Origin: Rosellinia necatrix
Taxonomy: Eukaryota > Ascomycota > Sordariomycetes > Xylariales > Xylariaceae
NCBI GenBank assembly: GCA_021209875.1
Contig: JAGYVD010000007.1
Location: 2,356,001-2,420,000 of the forward strand
DNA: 64,000 nt
Direction of reading: 5' to 3'
Part shown: positions 32,454 to 44,185 of the stretch, piece after piece
Layout: every line of letters begins with the position of its first letter
Position numbering within the stretch: position 1 is the stretch's first letter
Notes under the pieces: model-generated
What the model was told of the DNA's origin: nothing
The model's input: the letters and a program-made list of their open reading frames with translations, nothing else
The model's database searches: none
Translations under genes and position numbers: made by a program

Positions 32454-33416
32454 TCATATCACCCCCAAAGACCGCATTGCCCTAAATGCTGTTTTGCGGC
32501 TGGTTCGCCAAATCTTCTGGTTGTCGCAGTAGCGAGCATATACAACGCCAAGCGCTAGTCCACTCAAATGTGCTGAGTGCGCAAGGCTTATGTACGGATA
32601 CCGCACGAAAAGCCCAATGGCGTCAAAGAGCGCGACGCAAGCCATCACGTTGGCGATAGGAAACGAGCCAGGGATTAGAAGAACGCCGACCTGGATGTCA
32701 GGATACGAGATACCGACAATACCAAATAATGCGAGAAGTGCGCCGCTGGCTCCCAACGTTGGCCTGTAGATTGAACGTTCTGGCCAGACAGCGGTGGCGT
32801 GACTCGCAAGGGAGCTTAGTATGCCCGCAGAAAGGTAAAAGGCCGAAAGGTGAGCGCTATTGTCCCTGAAAGTCGGACACCTGGCGGCGCTGGGGATCAA
32901 CTGTAGCATGCCATACATGTTGAAGCCCAGATGTAGCAATCCAGCGTGGCCAAAAACGGAGGTGAGGAGACTGTAGTTGCCAGACAGCGCAGGCGTATGC
33001 ATGAAATGGCCGGCAAGGGTCGGGACGGCTCTGGTTGCGAGGTGGACGCCGGCCGCCAGCGACATGACACCGACGGTCAGCCTTTCCGCATCGGTAGTTG
33101 TTCCACCGATGTAGTGAGATGCCGTGCTCGTGGACCTTCTATCTGCGAGGCGCTCTAGGTCTTCGAATGTCGGGTCCTGAGGTTGTTTGTAGTGAGGCCA
33201 ACGAGACCTCTCCAGCCTGGCGCGTTGCGTGTCTCGATATACATCGTAAGCCGCACATCCCAGGTAGATGGTGCTGCAGGCGGCGACACTCCAAAGTGCA
33301 GGACCCAACAATGGGACGCGTGGCAGTGGTTGATAGTAATTGCTATATGGCCGCTTTATTAGCCCCAGCTTGGATACAAGGAGGGCTTTCGTACGATTTG
33401 CCCGTGCCCGAAACAT
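32454..33416 (-). CDS. Rhomboid intramembrane serine protease, mitochondrial type
   Basis: Single exon, 320 aa, ATG at 33416. The N-terminus is rich in Arg/Lys and lacks acidic residues (MFRARANRTKALLVSKLGLI), as in a mitochondrial presequence. Hydrophobic segments follow. Rhomboid signatures: HLGFNMYGM on helix 2, GASGALLALFG with the catalytic Ser, and HSAHLSGLALG with the catalytic His in the last helix. This fits a PARL/Pcp1-like enzyme of the inner mitochondrial membrane; Pcp1 processes Mgm1 and Ccp1 in yeast. The Arg/Glu-rich loop after the first membrane segment also fits. Targeting is inferred from composition. The gene is tail-to-tail with the Tpt1-like gene. Confidence 0.85.
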   Translation of the reverse strand: MFRARANRTKALLVSKLGLIKRPYSNYYQPLPRVPLLGPALWSVAACSTIYLGCAAYDVYRDTQRARLERSRWPHYKQPQDPTFEDLERLADRRSTSTASHYIGGTTTDAERLTVGVMSLAAGVHLATRAVPTLAGHFMHTPALSGNYSLLTSVFGHAGLLHLGFNMYGMLQLIPSAARCPTFRDNSAHLSAFYLSAGILSSLASHATAVWPERSIYRPTLGASGALLALFGIVGISYPDIQVGVLLIPGSFPIANVMACVALFDAIGLFVRYPYISLAHSAHLSGLALGVVYARYCDNQKIWRTSRKTAFRAMRSLGVI

Positions 33417-34557
33417 ATTTGGGGGTAGTATCGCACACTTGCTGCTTGATACAGGTAAATCTAAGGAAGAGCTACAGTTTGGTTTGATGTATGCATGTAT
33501 GTATGCATGGATGCATGAAGAAACGTGGGTAAGCTCCCTTCCTCCTTATGTAATATCAATAGCGGGTTGGTTACTTGCACCGCCATACCGAGCCTCAGCC
33601 CCACATGCATTAGGGGCGCTCTCAACCCGAATTTCTACAGCAATGTGCAGTTAGTGCTAATCGCTAACAAATCCGTTGGTCCAAGGCTCCTTTACTAGCA
33701 CTCGCCATATAAAAACTACCTAGTGCGCTTTTAGATCCTGCAAGTGTCTTGTCTGTGGCGCTGAAACACGGATTCTCAGATCCCAATCTTGAAAGCTTGA
33801 ATTGTTTGTTCTGGTCTATAAGGCGGCTACTCTGAGTACCTGTAATATGTGCTGTAATAGACTTGTTTGCCGTTGTTTTAATATGGTTAATGCTCTACTA
33901 GGTAGAGGGGTGGCTCCTGCCAGAGCATGCACTATGCGTGATTTACGTAAATAGATGGTGTATGCTTCCTTCCTTGACGATCCCATCACAACTAAGAACA
34001 ACTAAGACCATACCTGACAAAAGGCACACTTTTATAGAGACAAATAGAGAAATAAATCTTACAGTGCATCTACAGCAATCTCATCTGTAATGCTGCATGC
34101 ATCCAACATACATCCAACGTACATCAATTATTACCCATGGCGATTATCTACTCAGGTACCTACCCGTTCAGCATTCATTCAAACAGATCACAAGCGTGTC
34201 AAGATGCCGAGTACCTAGTAGTGTAACATGCGCTGGGCCCCTAAGCCAAATAAGCACACATGGCGTTCTGATAGGTCGGGCACTGGCGGCAACAATGACA
34301 TCACAATAGAAAAATGGGGAACACCCTGAATGGGTAGATTGGCGGTTGCCGGATCAACAAGACCTAGTGGATCCTGCAAGCGTTCATTGTTTGGTGTCGC
34401 TCCTTCTATCCAAAGCCAATAATCACATTCCGTTCGACACAAGTGCAACACTTCATCAACGCAACCCTAATAGCATGTGCTGAATGGATTAAAAATCACG
34501 TATATCTTGCCAGCACCTGCTTGAATCAATCCTTTCATCTATCATATTCTATCCGGA
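33417..34557. other. Divergent intergenic region
   Basis: Promoters of the rhomboid gene (minus) and the coiled-coil gene (plus). A short ATGT/ATGC microsatellite lies at about 33486-33518. Nothing else recognised. Confidence 0.5.
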
Positions 34558-36810
34558 ATGGCGTCAGCCCCGGCTACACCATTGTCGTCGACAGACGGCG
34601 CAGTACTGAATGCTGTGGCGATACCGACACCCACACCTACGATGCGGCGTCTATTCGATGCGCCAGCGGATCGCCTTGACGACATGGAGAATCATGCGAT
34701 GCGCAGTGCACCTTCCGCCGAGCCTGCCCAGAACCACGAGAAAGACGTGACGCAGCAAGATCAGGAGAACGTGTCACCTAATAAGGCTCGTCACAGCCGG
34801 ATATTGTCTGGTAATGGGCTATCGCCACTGAAGATCCTCGCCGCGCAAGACCTGCCAAGTGGAGAAACGCGCTCTCCTAACAAGTCGCCGACGGCCAAAA
34901 GCCCCAGAAAATGGAGCCCTGATAAGCGATTCCCTATTAAAGTCAACACTGCTTTGTCCCCAGAGAAGCCTACCGTGCAGCCACAAGAGACAACGCTGGA
35001 CGACGCGATCGCAGAAAATAAGGGTGTCGCACAAGCCATCAATATATTCGAGGACGACGATACGACGATGGGGGGTGCGGACGACGGGGGTACGGGCGAC
35101 GGGGGCAACGGGGGCGAAGACGATGGCGGCGAGGACACATTCATGTCCATCAGTCAGGTGCAAGTTCCGGTGGAGGACGAGGAGCATGCCGGCCCTGACG
35201 ATACCATGATCAGCACGTTCAGCACCTTCTCGGCGGTGCCCAACCTGACCATGTTCGCCCGCATCGGCCACACCCCTACCAAATTTGCGACCGTTGATGC
35301 CACGCCCACGTCCCGGCGCCCGGAACAATCCGCCCAGAAGACGGTCCGGCCAGCTGATCGACGCGAATCTGGAAACACGACCAACCTGCTCGACTTCACG
35401 GATCAGATCCAAAGCTTTTCCTCCCGGTACGCGGAGCAGATGTCGAATCTCCGACGTGGCTCCCCGGCCAAGGCAACGATGGGCACCACCTCGGCGACGC
35501 CCAAGAAGCGGCAGGCCGACCTCCTCGACTTCGACATCCCCCCGCTGCCCACGCCGCGCAGCATCCCGACCATCACGCCGCGGGAGCTCGAGTCGCTCAA
35601 GTCGGGCTTCCTGTCCGAGATCAGTAGCCTCAAGGCGTCGCTGAGCGGCAAGGAGGCCGAGGTGCTCTCGCTGAAGACGGCCGTGGCGGACGCCGAGAAG
35701 CGCGTGGGCGAGTCGCTGGAGGAGCTGCGCGAGGTGCGGGCCGTCAAGGAGGGGCTGGCGGAGCAGCAGCAGGACTGGGAGCGGCGCGGCCGCGACATGG
35801 AGTCGGTGCTGCGCAAGGTCAAGGAGGAGATCGTCCGCGGCCAGAGCGAGCGCGACCAGTTCGAGTCCAAGTTCGAGGAGAGCGAGAAGCGCCGTGAGGC
35901 GGCGGAGATCATGGCGCAGGAGGCGGAGAGCAAGATGGCGGCCATGCGGGCGGGTAAGGCCAACTCGGACGCCGCCGCCGCAGCCACCTCATCGGACGCT
36001 CCCAGCAGTAGTAGCAACAAGTCCCCGGGGAAGAAGGCGCCCGGGTCGCGCGAGGTCGAGATCGCGGTGGAGAAGGTGTCGCGCGAGCTGCACTCGCTCT
36101 ACAAGAGCAAGCACGAGAGCAAGATCACGGCGCTGAAGAAGAGCTACGAGAGCCGGTGGTCCAAGAAGGTGCACGAGCTCGAGGCGCGGCTCGAGGGCCT
36201 CGCGGACGAGAACGAGCAGCTCCGCGCCGACCGCGACGCCACGATGACGCGCGCCGACCCGAACCAGACGCTCACCCTGGCCGCCGCCGATGAGCGCAAG
36301 GCCCAGGCCGTCCGCGACTCCACGCAGATCCGCGAGCTCAGCGCCGAGGTCCAGAAGCTCGCCGCCGTCGTCACCAGCGTCAAGGCCGACAACCAGGAGC
36401 TGCGCCTGCTGCTGGAGAGGGAGCGCGTCGAGAAGGGAGAGCTCGTCCAGCTCGCCGAGGAGATGATGGCCATGCAGACCTTCGCCCAGAACAACACCAC
36501 TACTACTACCACCACCACGCAGGCACCGCTGCCTCCCCCGACCCCTGCTGCCGCCAGGCCGCCGCCGCCGCCCGCTGCCGGAGATAATTTCCGCGCGAGC
36601 ATCGGCCGGGGATCCGGGCTGCGCGCCCCCGGCTCCGTGAAGAAGCCCACGGAGAGCAGGATCGGCGGGCTCGGAGGCGAGCGGAGAATCGGTGGAAGTG
36701 GAGGTAGCGGTGGCGGTGGCGCCCTTCCTCGCCCCGGCAGTGGCGGCCGGAGCGGCATCATGAGCTCCATTGAGAAGATGGGTAACTACCGCGGGGGGCG
36801 TGGCGAGTAA
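34558..36810 (+). CDS. Coiled-coil spindle-pole-body-associated-type protein
   Basis: Intronless, 750 aa, ATG at 34558. The first 250 residues are low-complexity, with many SP/TP sites (GLSPLKIL, SPNKSPTAKSPRKWSPDKR) typical of CDK substrates, and an acidic Gly/Asp stretch around residues 175-200. Short motifs follow (NLLDFTDQIQSFSSRYAEQM, LLDFDIPPLPTPRS). Residues about 345-640 are a long coiled coil (ELESLKSGFLSEISSLKASL, VEKVSRELHSLYKSKHESKI). The tail is Pro-, Gly- and Arg-rich. This matches the fungal proteins annotated as spindle pole body formation-associated (SNAD-like); that name rests on memory of the family layout, not on a search. GC content rises sharply across the coiled coil. 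Confidence 0.65.
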   Translation: MASAPATPLSSTDGAVLNAVAIPTPTPTMRRLFDAPADRLDDMENHAMRSAPSAEPAQNHEKDVTQQDQENVSPNKARHSRILSGNGLSPLKILAAQDLPSGETRSPNKSPTAKSPRKWSPDKRFPIKVNTALSPEKPTVQPQETTLDDAIAENKGVAQAINIFEDDDTTMGGADDGGTGDGGNGGEDDGGEDTFMSISQVQVPVEDEEHAGPDDTMISTFSTFSAVPNLTMFARIGHTPTKFATVDATPTSRRPEQSAQKTVRPADRRESGNTTNLLDFTDQIQSFSSRYAEQMSNLRRGSPAKATMGTTSATPKKRQADLLDFDIPPLPTPRSIPTITPRELESLKSGFLSEISSLKASLSGKEAEVLSLKTAVADAEKRVGESLEELREVRAVKEGLAEQQQDWERRGRDMESVLRKVKEEIVRGQSERDQFESKFEESEKRREAAEIMAQEAESKMAAMRAGKANSDAAAAATSSDAPSSSSNKSPGKKAPGSREVEIAVEKVSRELHSLYKSKHESKITALKKSYESRWSKKVHELEARLEGLADENEQLRADRDATMTRADPNQTLTLAAADERKAQAVRDSTQIRELSAEVQKLAAVVTSVKADNQELRLLLERERVEKGELVQLAEEMMAMQTFAQNNTTTTTTTTQAPLPPPTPAAARPPPPPAAGDNFRASIGRGSGLRAPGSVKKPTESRIGGLGGERRIGGSGGSGGGGALPRPGSGGRSGIMSSIEKMGNYRGGRGE

Positions 36811-37604
36811 TGACGAGGTCGGGTTTTTTTTCTAATGGCACCCCTTTGTACTCTACGACTTGAGATTTTACGACGATCGGCAGCCGCTTTTTCTTTTTTT
36901 TCTCGAGCTTGCGGATTGGGATGTTTCCATGTTTCTGGGGTAGAGGAAATGGCATGGGATGGCATGGTACGGCGATTTTGTACAACACAATGAGTTACCC
37001 TCTTGTTTTGTCTACGTTGCACTTGCCGGAGTCTCGGTTGGGTTTCACGATAATGAGATGCCTCCATAGATGAATGTTTTCATGAACGCAATGATTACGT
37101 ATTTATATTCTGCCTCTTGTTTTCTATCATGCCGCCTGTGACCGAACGAGAAAAATGGCTACCTACATTTCTATTTCTGTTGTGTCAACACCAAGACAAA
37201 TTCGATATTGACAACTAAATACCAGAGAAAGCTCTCGGAGCTGGGTTCAATACTCTCATTCGACCAAATTCATCACGCCGGAACAATAGCGGCGAACTTG
37301 CGTCCGATGCAACCCCAATTCATGTTTTATCAATTCCGTTATACACACCACTATGCCTCGCGTTCCGTGGCCTAGCGGAACAGTTGCCTTATGATTTCCA
37401 TCGACTGTACAAGGGGAAATAAGTTGGATCCCAATACGCACGGTCACAGGGATTCGATCGAAACATAAATAGATTCCAGACCAGAGGTTCCGCCGAGTTG
37501 GCCCTACAAGGCCATATGGGTAGAGCCCTCTGAACCTTCGGGATCATTAATTAAGTTTGAGGTTACAATAGTTGCGAGCTAATTTAACGTCAATTTTGCT
37601 TGGC
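36811..37604. other. Convergent intergenic region
   Basis: Lies between the 3' ends of the coiled-coil gene and of the Zn2Cys6 factor. No gene or repeat seen. Confidence 0.5.
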
Positions 37605-39845
37605 CTAGCTGTGTTCTACCTGTAAAATGGAATCGAAAAAGTATGTAAAATCCCACAGTGGACTTTGCGCGTTAACGTAAATAGGGGTATGTGCTGAAGG
37701 TTCATCTTCGCTACCCTGTCCCGAGTCCTCGTCCCTAAAATGAAAAACACCCTGCGCCCTTAGCCAAGCCCTAATTGACTCGATCAACCTGAAGAAAATC
37801 TGCAGCCTGTCCTGCTTCTCTGTATCCGGCCCGTTCGGAATGTAGCTAGCTGGATTCGCTATCGCAGCTGCTGCGACTCTCTCAGCCTTGACTTGACTTG
37901 CTTTTATCATTTTTCCTAGCACATCGTCGATCGCTGCCTGAATATCAATGCTTTTTCTAGCTTCTGCAAGATCCCATCCATTTATATTTACCAAAAGTAG
38001 GCGCGAGATGGCGATAAAAATCGAAGTCATATCGGCGAGTGTGGTGAAGGGGGCGTACAAGAACCCATCGGGACTGTAGGACTTCGCCATTGTAACAAAT
38101 GTTCGACTGGCCTGCAAACAGTATTGCATACATTCTAGTTGTAACTGCGTGGTCCCGTCGCTATCTGGAGCGGCATATGTCATAGGCAGATGCAACTGGA
38201 TAAGGGCGCTATGGTGTAAGTTCCAAAGCAATACTACATTGAGTTAGTATCTGCAATATGGCAGGAGCGGACGCATCGTACGGAATTTAGGGTGCTTGTG
38301 GGTAACATCGTTCATAAAATCGTCGAGATCCTTTCTAATGTCACGGAGCTGATCGGAAGCGTCCTCCGATATCTCTCGACACCATTTCATCTCACACAAA
38401 CCCTCATATACGGCAGGAACTCGGCCAATAAATTGCCGCAACTGCACCAGCTTGATGACGAGAAAGTCTGTCGGGAACTCGGACGATCGTTCAAGTGCAT
38501 CAACACAGCGCTGAACGTAACTTGACGAGAGAGGGTGAGGTCGTCCAAACTGGAATGAGTTGCTGAGAATAAAATCATGAGTAGTCGATTATTAAAGAAT
38601 AGATGACGTAAATTATTAGTACATACAATGAGAGAATATAATAGCAGGCTAGATATGCCCGGTGTTCCTCATTGACCTCGCTTTCGTTCTTGGCTTGTGT
38701 ATCATAGGGGATCATCTGCCTACGCAGGTTTCAGCCAGCTCCGAATAGCGCACAGTGTTGGGGAGACGTACTGTTTTGTGATACCAAGACTATGGGCAAG
38801 GCCAACAGCCAAATACATAAGTTGTGTCGCTCGGCTATCAGAATAGAAATGGGGATTTGCCCTGGGTGGCCTGTGAGCGGTGACTTGACATATTGCAGGG
38901 TCAGCTTACCAGGCGATGTAGACGATGAGGCCCTGAAGAATGCCTATGTTTTGCTCCTGCATCACCAACAGGTGTTGTCCAATCCAGGCATCGATACTCC
39001 TCTGTATCTCGCGGCTCTTGGAGGAGGTCAAGTCGATCGCAATCATCAAAATCGCCTGGAACAACAAGGGTTTCTCAGCGAACAAGCGACTAGGTGTAAC
39101 ATCATGATCAAGGATTACGAAAGGAAAATGAGCCGTAAAAATCAGGGTAAAATCATCAATAGCATTTTGAGCTTGATCCCAAGTGATACCAAAGCCGGGC
39201 CCTGAAGGCAGATGATGCGAGGCAGACGCCCCCGACTCCAGGGGTCCACGGTTGCATGGAAGATCTCCGCCCAAACTGGCTATTCCACCAGTATCAGAAG
39301 CCGCGTGCAAACGCTGAAACGACGCCGAAGCGGTCGCGGCTGTCATGGCTTGATTGATTTCGGAAACATCCCACGATGCATCGCTTCCGCTTGCTTGCCC
39401 CAAGCCCCTTACCGCAGTCTCTGTTGCCGAGGCCTTGGCGTGCCCACTGAACATGTGTCAGTGATGCACGCATGCCATAGTATGCCATAGTATGCCTATG
39501 ACCCCTCAATGGGCAACAATAGAGATGGCACCTACGATGCGCCTTTCACCTTGACCTGTCTCGGCCTCCTGATGCTCTTGGTAGTTTGTGGTGCGCATGG
39601 GATTTTCAACCGTTCGCATCTACTCGGCCTGGGTCAGCAATCGGGCTCAATGCCACATCGATGCTACTAAGCGAGACCAAGAATAAGAATAGACCCATTC
39701 GCCTTTCTCAGGAGGGCGCGCACCTCTCACATCCGCCGGGGACCTCATTACTCTGGTAGTGACATCGTGCTTTGGCCTTCGTACAGGGCAGACAGGCTCG
39801 TTGGCGGCGGGGAGGGCTCTGCAACCGCCGGTGACCAAGTGTCAT
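37605..39845 (-). CDS. Zn2Cys6 (fungal binuclear zinc cluster) transcription factor
   Basis: Seven exons read with matching phases: 39845-39724, 39619-39536, 39446-38910, 38870-38772, 38719-38627, 38562-38282 and 38233-37605; 614 aa. The zinc cluster is split by intron 1: CLPCTKAKARC, then CERCERLKIPC, with exact spacing C-x2-C-x6-C-x10-C-x2-C-x6-C, followed by a basic linker SIRRPRQVKVK. The middle homology region follows: SRATQLMYLAVGLAHSLGIT, then AYLACYYILS and SFQFGRPHPLSSSYVQRCVD. The C-terminus has the helical TF domain tail (YCLQASRTFVTMAKSYSPDG, PLWDFTYFFDSILQVEHS). It would bind CGG-type sites in the nucleus. No cluster surrounds it, so its targets are unknown. Confidence 0.9.
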
Positions 39846-40129
39846 GGGCATCTATAGTTTAGGTATCCGGGCGGAAATTCGAGTAGTTACCTCACCTAAC
39901 CCGGGTAAGCCCTTACATAAGGTTGGTGATTAATTGGAAGTTGCTTTGAAAGACAGGTCAAAAAAGGCGAATCGATGATACTAACTAACTGCCTCCCAAA
40001 CACCATAATTAAGCTACCTACCTCGTACTAGTTATGCCGGGCTTACCGGATTTTAGAACTGGTGTGGTGCGATAAATAGTAGTTGAGGCTAGCTGGGATT
40101 CGCTACAAACTTGATGTACCTTACTAGCC

Positions 40130-40660
40130 CGTATTATTATTCAATATCCCGGAACCCTCCGAACCAGATCGCTAGATAAGCTCAAGAATGATAAAGACGA
40201 GATTGACTTATACAACCAACATACCAATGTTGCGAGAACATATCGGACCGGAAACCTCGTGGTCAAAGGCAAGTTTCTCACCAACCCAGGACGTGAAGCG
40301 CGAGAGCAACTAGAGAAACCCTGCGTGCTAACCATCCTTATAGGCTCTCCGCCGCAAGTCCCAGTCGGAAAATGGAGCAACCAAGTACAAATAGTCCTAC
40401 CCGGCAACGGTAACGAAGGGCCAGTCCCGTTGGCATCTATTCCAATTCCTTTGGGGATGGTGGTGAAGAAGTCGGTTTTCAATACCAATGAAATTCTCTA
40501 CGTGGCTGATGAGGTAATCAAAAGCTGGATTTATATATCCAACTATCTCGTGTTTCTACTCTTCTGGATACAGAATAATGGTGAAAGTATCAAAGGCAGA
40601 CTGAAAGCTGTTTTGCCTTCACCACAAGATATTATTACTCGTAGTGATGAATTCCACTAG
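40130..40660 (+). other. Orphan open frame, possible gene remnant
   Basis: A frame stays open from about 40130 to the stop at 40660 in AT-rich DNA. It has protein-like composition (LKNDKDEIDLYNQHTNVART, KGKFLTNPGREAREQLEKPC, EGPVPLASIPIPLGMVVKK) and a hydrophobic WIYISNYLVFLLFWI segment. There is no good ATG at its 5' end and no domain I know. It sits 220 bp from a solo LTR but has no polymerase, integrase or Gag motif. Confidence 0.3.
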
Positions 40661-40882
40661 GAAGTCAATATAAAAACCTGATTCAGTAACATAGTCTCTA
40701 CATAAATCAACTTAATTGCTACTGCTGTGGCGAAAATACTAACTACAAGTGGCTAATAATTAATTTATCGCTTGGGTATTGGAAGCAGAGTAGTTTTATA
40801 TTAGAACAACCAGAGTCATTGGGGTTCCAGATCACAAAACTAATAACATGTTCTAGAGTCTTAATAGTAGCCACGACCATAG

Positions 40883-41044
40883 TGTCACGGAACTAGTCTT
40901 GACCTAAGGACTCCACTAGGGCACCGGCCAGAATACTGTATATAAAAGGAGCGAGTAACTGCTGACTGACCAACTAAGGAACCTTCCCTCCTTGTGCAAT
41001 AACATAAGTTATTTCTGGAACTACCAGTAGTACGAACTGTGACA
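40883..41044. mobile_element. Solo LTR, copy A (162 bp)
   Basis: Begins TGTCACGGAACTAG and ends GAACTGTGACA, a TG...CA element with matching inverted ends (TGTCAC/GTGACA). A TATA box (TGTATATAAAAGG) lies inside. The flanking 5-mers are CATAG and CACAG, a target duplication with one transition. The same 162-bp element lies at 57752-57913 with about 12 differences. No internal retroelement sequence is attached. Confidence 0.85.
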
Positions 41045-42029
41045 CACAGGCCAAAAAAAAAAAAGTCACGCCATTGATGAGATCATCATATAGCACTATG
41101 GTTCATATATAATAGTTGTAGATTTTTTAAAGGATTTCTTATTGTGGGTTCACGCAATTTGATAGCACAGTGATTAGGTTAAAGCCTGCCAATCCCCTTA
41201 CAATCTGCTAAGATTAACATACGGTAGTTTTGAAGAGGTCAAGGGATGAGATAAATAATCCATCGGCCCTGCTATTTATATATGCACCCCATATCAGGTA
41301 CTTCATTTATTGTAGACTTGCCATCAGTGACGCTTTGTTACAATTTTCACATGGGATAAGCCCGCTCTCTTGGATAAGGCTATTACTGTGTGTGTATCTT
41401 CTTGCCAGGTGTGATTACAGATCACAGGTGGAGTAGCTGGTGCTACGTAGATTGGAACTACAAATATATAGGTGTTTATAAAAGTTAGAGGGGCCTCTTG
41501 TGCTACACTAGTTAATGGGATAAAATCCTTACCCTTATTTGCTATCGACGTTTTACCTATCCACTACCCCCTAGTGACTAGACTTCACCTTACGACCACT
41601 TTATCTAACACTTCAGCTATTGTTTCCATGCTTATGGCCTCCACTTCCGCACATACAGTCTAAAACTCTCAACTGCAGTGATGTTAACCAGTACAACCAA
41701 GCCAAGTTGCCAATGTCACAAATGCCACTATCTTTCCAACTACAACAGCACAACATCACCATCCACGACATACACTAGCCGCACAACAACGGTCAGTCAA
41801 GTTCCTGCATAATCAGACGTTCGCAACTTGCTAGAATAAAATTCAAAGTTAATGTGGCAGACCTAAACTGACTATCTCAGGTTTCCCAGTTAAGAGGAGC
41901 AGGCAACATCAGCTGTGAAAATGCCAATCCTCGAGATAATTCTATTTCTCTTATTCGTGGCTATTGTTTGCCTAAAGTTAGACTGGTGTCCCTCACCGCT
42001 TCGATTTAGCCATGATTAGATGGTACTAT

Positions 42030-42192
42030 CATCGCCGAGCCGCATCCTCTGCCTTGCGGCTCAAGGCTATCCCTCGCGGCTGGGGTTAGTAGTCATGACA
42101 TCGTCAAGCTGCGTCCTCTATCTTATGGCTCAAGGCTACCCCTCGCTGCCCCTCGCTGCCCCTCGCGGCTGGGCCCAGTTGTGATAACATCG
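42030..42192. repeat. Diverged tandem repeat, about 70-90 bp unit
   Basis: Two full units and the start of a third; CATCG marks their starts at 42030, 42099 and 42188. Each contains TCAAGGCTA(T/C)CCCTCG. Unit 2 carries an internal triplication of CCCCTCGCTG. The units differ mainly by C/T and G/A changes. Confidence 0.6.
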
Positions 42193-43003
42193 CCAAGCCT
42201 CAGATCACCCTGTGCTTGTACCTATGTACGTTACGCCGAGATTCATTCCCAAGGAAGCTACAAGATTGGGAAACTACATGTTGTGGCAGGTAGCCAACCA
42301 AAGCAAGGTCCATGCCTCTCTGCATCATCACATCTCACAACCTGCCTTTCCCAACCTTCTGTTTTCCAACCTTTTTTCCATTCCCTCACTTCAACATTCA
42401 TCCATCTTAACTGATGCGTTGGCATATCTCGATAACTACTCGCAACAGACTCAACGCATAGTTAGAAGGGATCTCATCCTTTTAAGCTGTTCAGGTTCGT
42501 AGCCTCGTCTCCCCTATTGCACTACATCCTGTAGCTACATTTAGCACGCCGCGGGAGCCTCCTTTCTCTGATTCCCACACCTTCTGTTGTTGTGTGTACC
42601 TCACTCGATCGTACCATCATACACGAGAAACCACTATCCTGCACCTACATCTTCCAGCACAAAGTCCCTATCTACTCCCTCGACTATTGTATAAGATCTC
42701 TGTTTACCTCTGACATCAATGGCATAGGCCCCTACTGTATCTGACACACGTACTCACGCCTATTTATTCCAAGGGGAGAATAGACGAGCAACTCTTCACC
42801 TACATTTTCATTTAAACTTCGTTTGGTCGAGTACCGACCGAGTAGCCTTGATCTTCAAGGAAGATTGACTCTGAATCTGGTAAGTTTTATGCTGTTGCTT
42901 TCAGCAAATATTATTTTATCCTTAAACATGCTACCTGGACGCCGGGTATTGATTACAGTTACAGTGGCATACAGTGTTTCTGCGAGACAATCATCGCCTA
43001 GCC

Positions 43004-44185
43004 ATGGACCCAAAGTCTACTGGTTCCAAGGGAGGTGGCTCCAAGGGCAGCAAGTCTGCGCAGGATGCTCAGGAAGCTCACAAGAGAGATAACACCGACG
43101 CACGCGCCCTTCTCGCGGGCCTTACCCCCTTCACTCCAATGAAGACTACTACTAAGCCGAGCCGTGGCGAGATGGAAGCTACCGCTCAGGAGTCTGCTCA
43201 CTATCCCCGGGGATCTCGCGCAACCAACACCCCTCAGGGAGCTAATGTCCAGCGCAAAAAAGCCCCGGCTAAAGTTATGCACAGCCAGCCGATCCCGATC
43301 CTTGGTGCTGTGCCGCAGCATCGACGCTCCGCCGCAGAGGGATTTACTCCCTCCAGTGGAAGCTATGGATCTAAGGCTGACTATGATGCGCACATCTTTC
43401 AACAATTTGACCCGACGGACAGTCATTTTTCGGGAGATTCCCGACGCAAGAAGCATGACGTTATGGAGTGGGTTGCGAAGAACCAGGCTCTCGCTACCCT
43501 TGGCCCTTCCAGCGGTGGTGCCCAGGCTGATAAGAAGTCTGCTGACGCGAAGCCTGCTGCCATGAAGCCTACCATCAGGGTCGGCGGCTATGTTGATCCA
43601 CAGGCGGACGTTCGTGTTGGAAACAGCTTGATGATGGGTGAGGATGACAAGATCAGGGGCTATCAGAGAGCCATCATGAACCCATATGCCCATGAATATC
43701 CCTACACCATCGCCAACAATGCGTATGAGGAGGGACTCAGGGCCGGTGCTCGTCAGCAGGAGGCCAAGGACAGTTTTAAGAGGGAAGAGCAAGCTCGGGA
43801 AGAGTATCGTAAGGGATGTATGTTGATTGTTTGTTGCCGTCCTCCCCCTTCCTTCCCAACCTGATCTTGCGGGGGCTTTACTAACACTAGCCGTACAGTC
43901 CAGGAAGGAATGAAGGTGAACGCCCCGTCCCAAGAGGACCTATCCCCGTCCAGATACCCCGCTGCTGTTCGTGAACGCATCGCCCACGAAGACGGCTCTT
44001 TTGTTACCAAAGACGAGCTTCTGGATGAGCTTTACAAGATGATGGACAACTTGGAGGTTGCCCGCGCCGACGGAGAATACCTCCCGGAGGGTTCGAAGGG
44101 CAAGGGCATTCAGAAACCGCGCCACCCTTGGGAGGTGTCCGAGTTCCTCAAGGACATGGCTTACGAGCTCCGTGACGGTAAATGA
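43004..44185 (+). CDS. Conserved-looking protein of unknown function
   Basis: Exons 43004-43808 and 43899-44185, joined after C of a Leu codon; 363 aa. The start is the ATG at 43004 (MDPKSTGSKGG); an open frame upstream has no ATG. The donor GTAAGG, branch TACTAAC and acceptor TACAG are standard. The N-terminus is low complexity and basic (Gly/Ser/Lys). A more ordered part follows: YDAHIFQQFDPTDSHFSGD, KKHDVMEWVAKNQALATLG, VGNSLMMGEDDKIRGYQRAI and then a charged helix EEGLRAGARQQEAKDSFKRE. The C-terminus is acidic and helical (SFVTKDELLDELYKMMDNLE) and ends near HPWEVSEFLKDMAYELRDGK. No signal or membrane segment. I do not recognise the family; a nuclear or cytosolic disordered regulator is possible. 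Confidence 0.7.

Larger units (their letters stand above)
39846..43003. other. AT-rich, repeat-bearing stretch
   Basis: Gene-poor region with an isolated open frame (40130-40660), a solo LTR (40883-41044), an A run at 41053-41064 and a diverged tandem repeat (42030-42192), each listed separately. The last 500 bp lead into the gene at 43004. Confidence 0.6.

Noticed and set aside
40130..41044. Open frame at 40130-40660 as retrotransposon coding remnant of the nearby LTR
   Set aside because: No polymerase, integrase, protease or Gag-knuckle motif, and the LTR has its own near-perfect target duplication, so it is a solo element.
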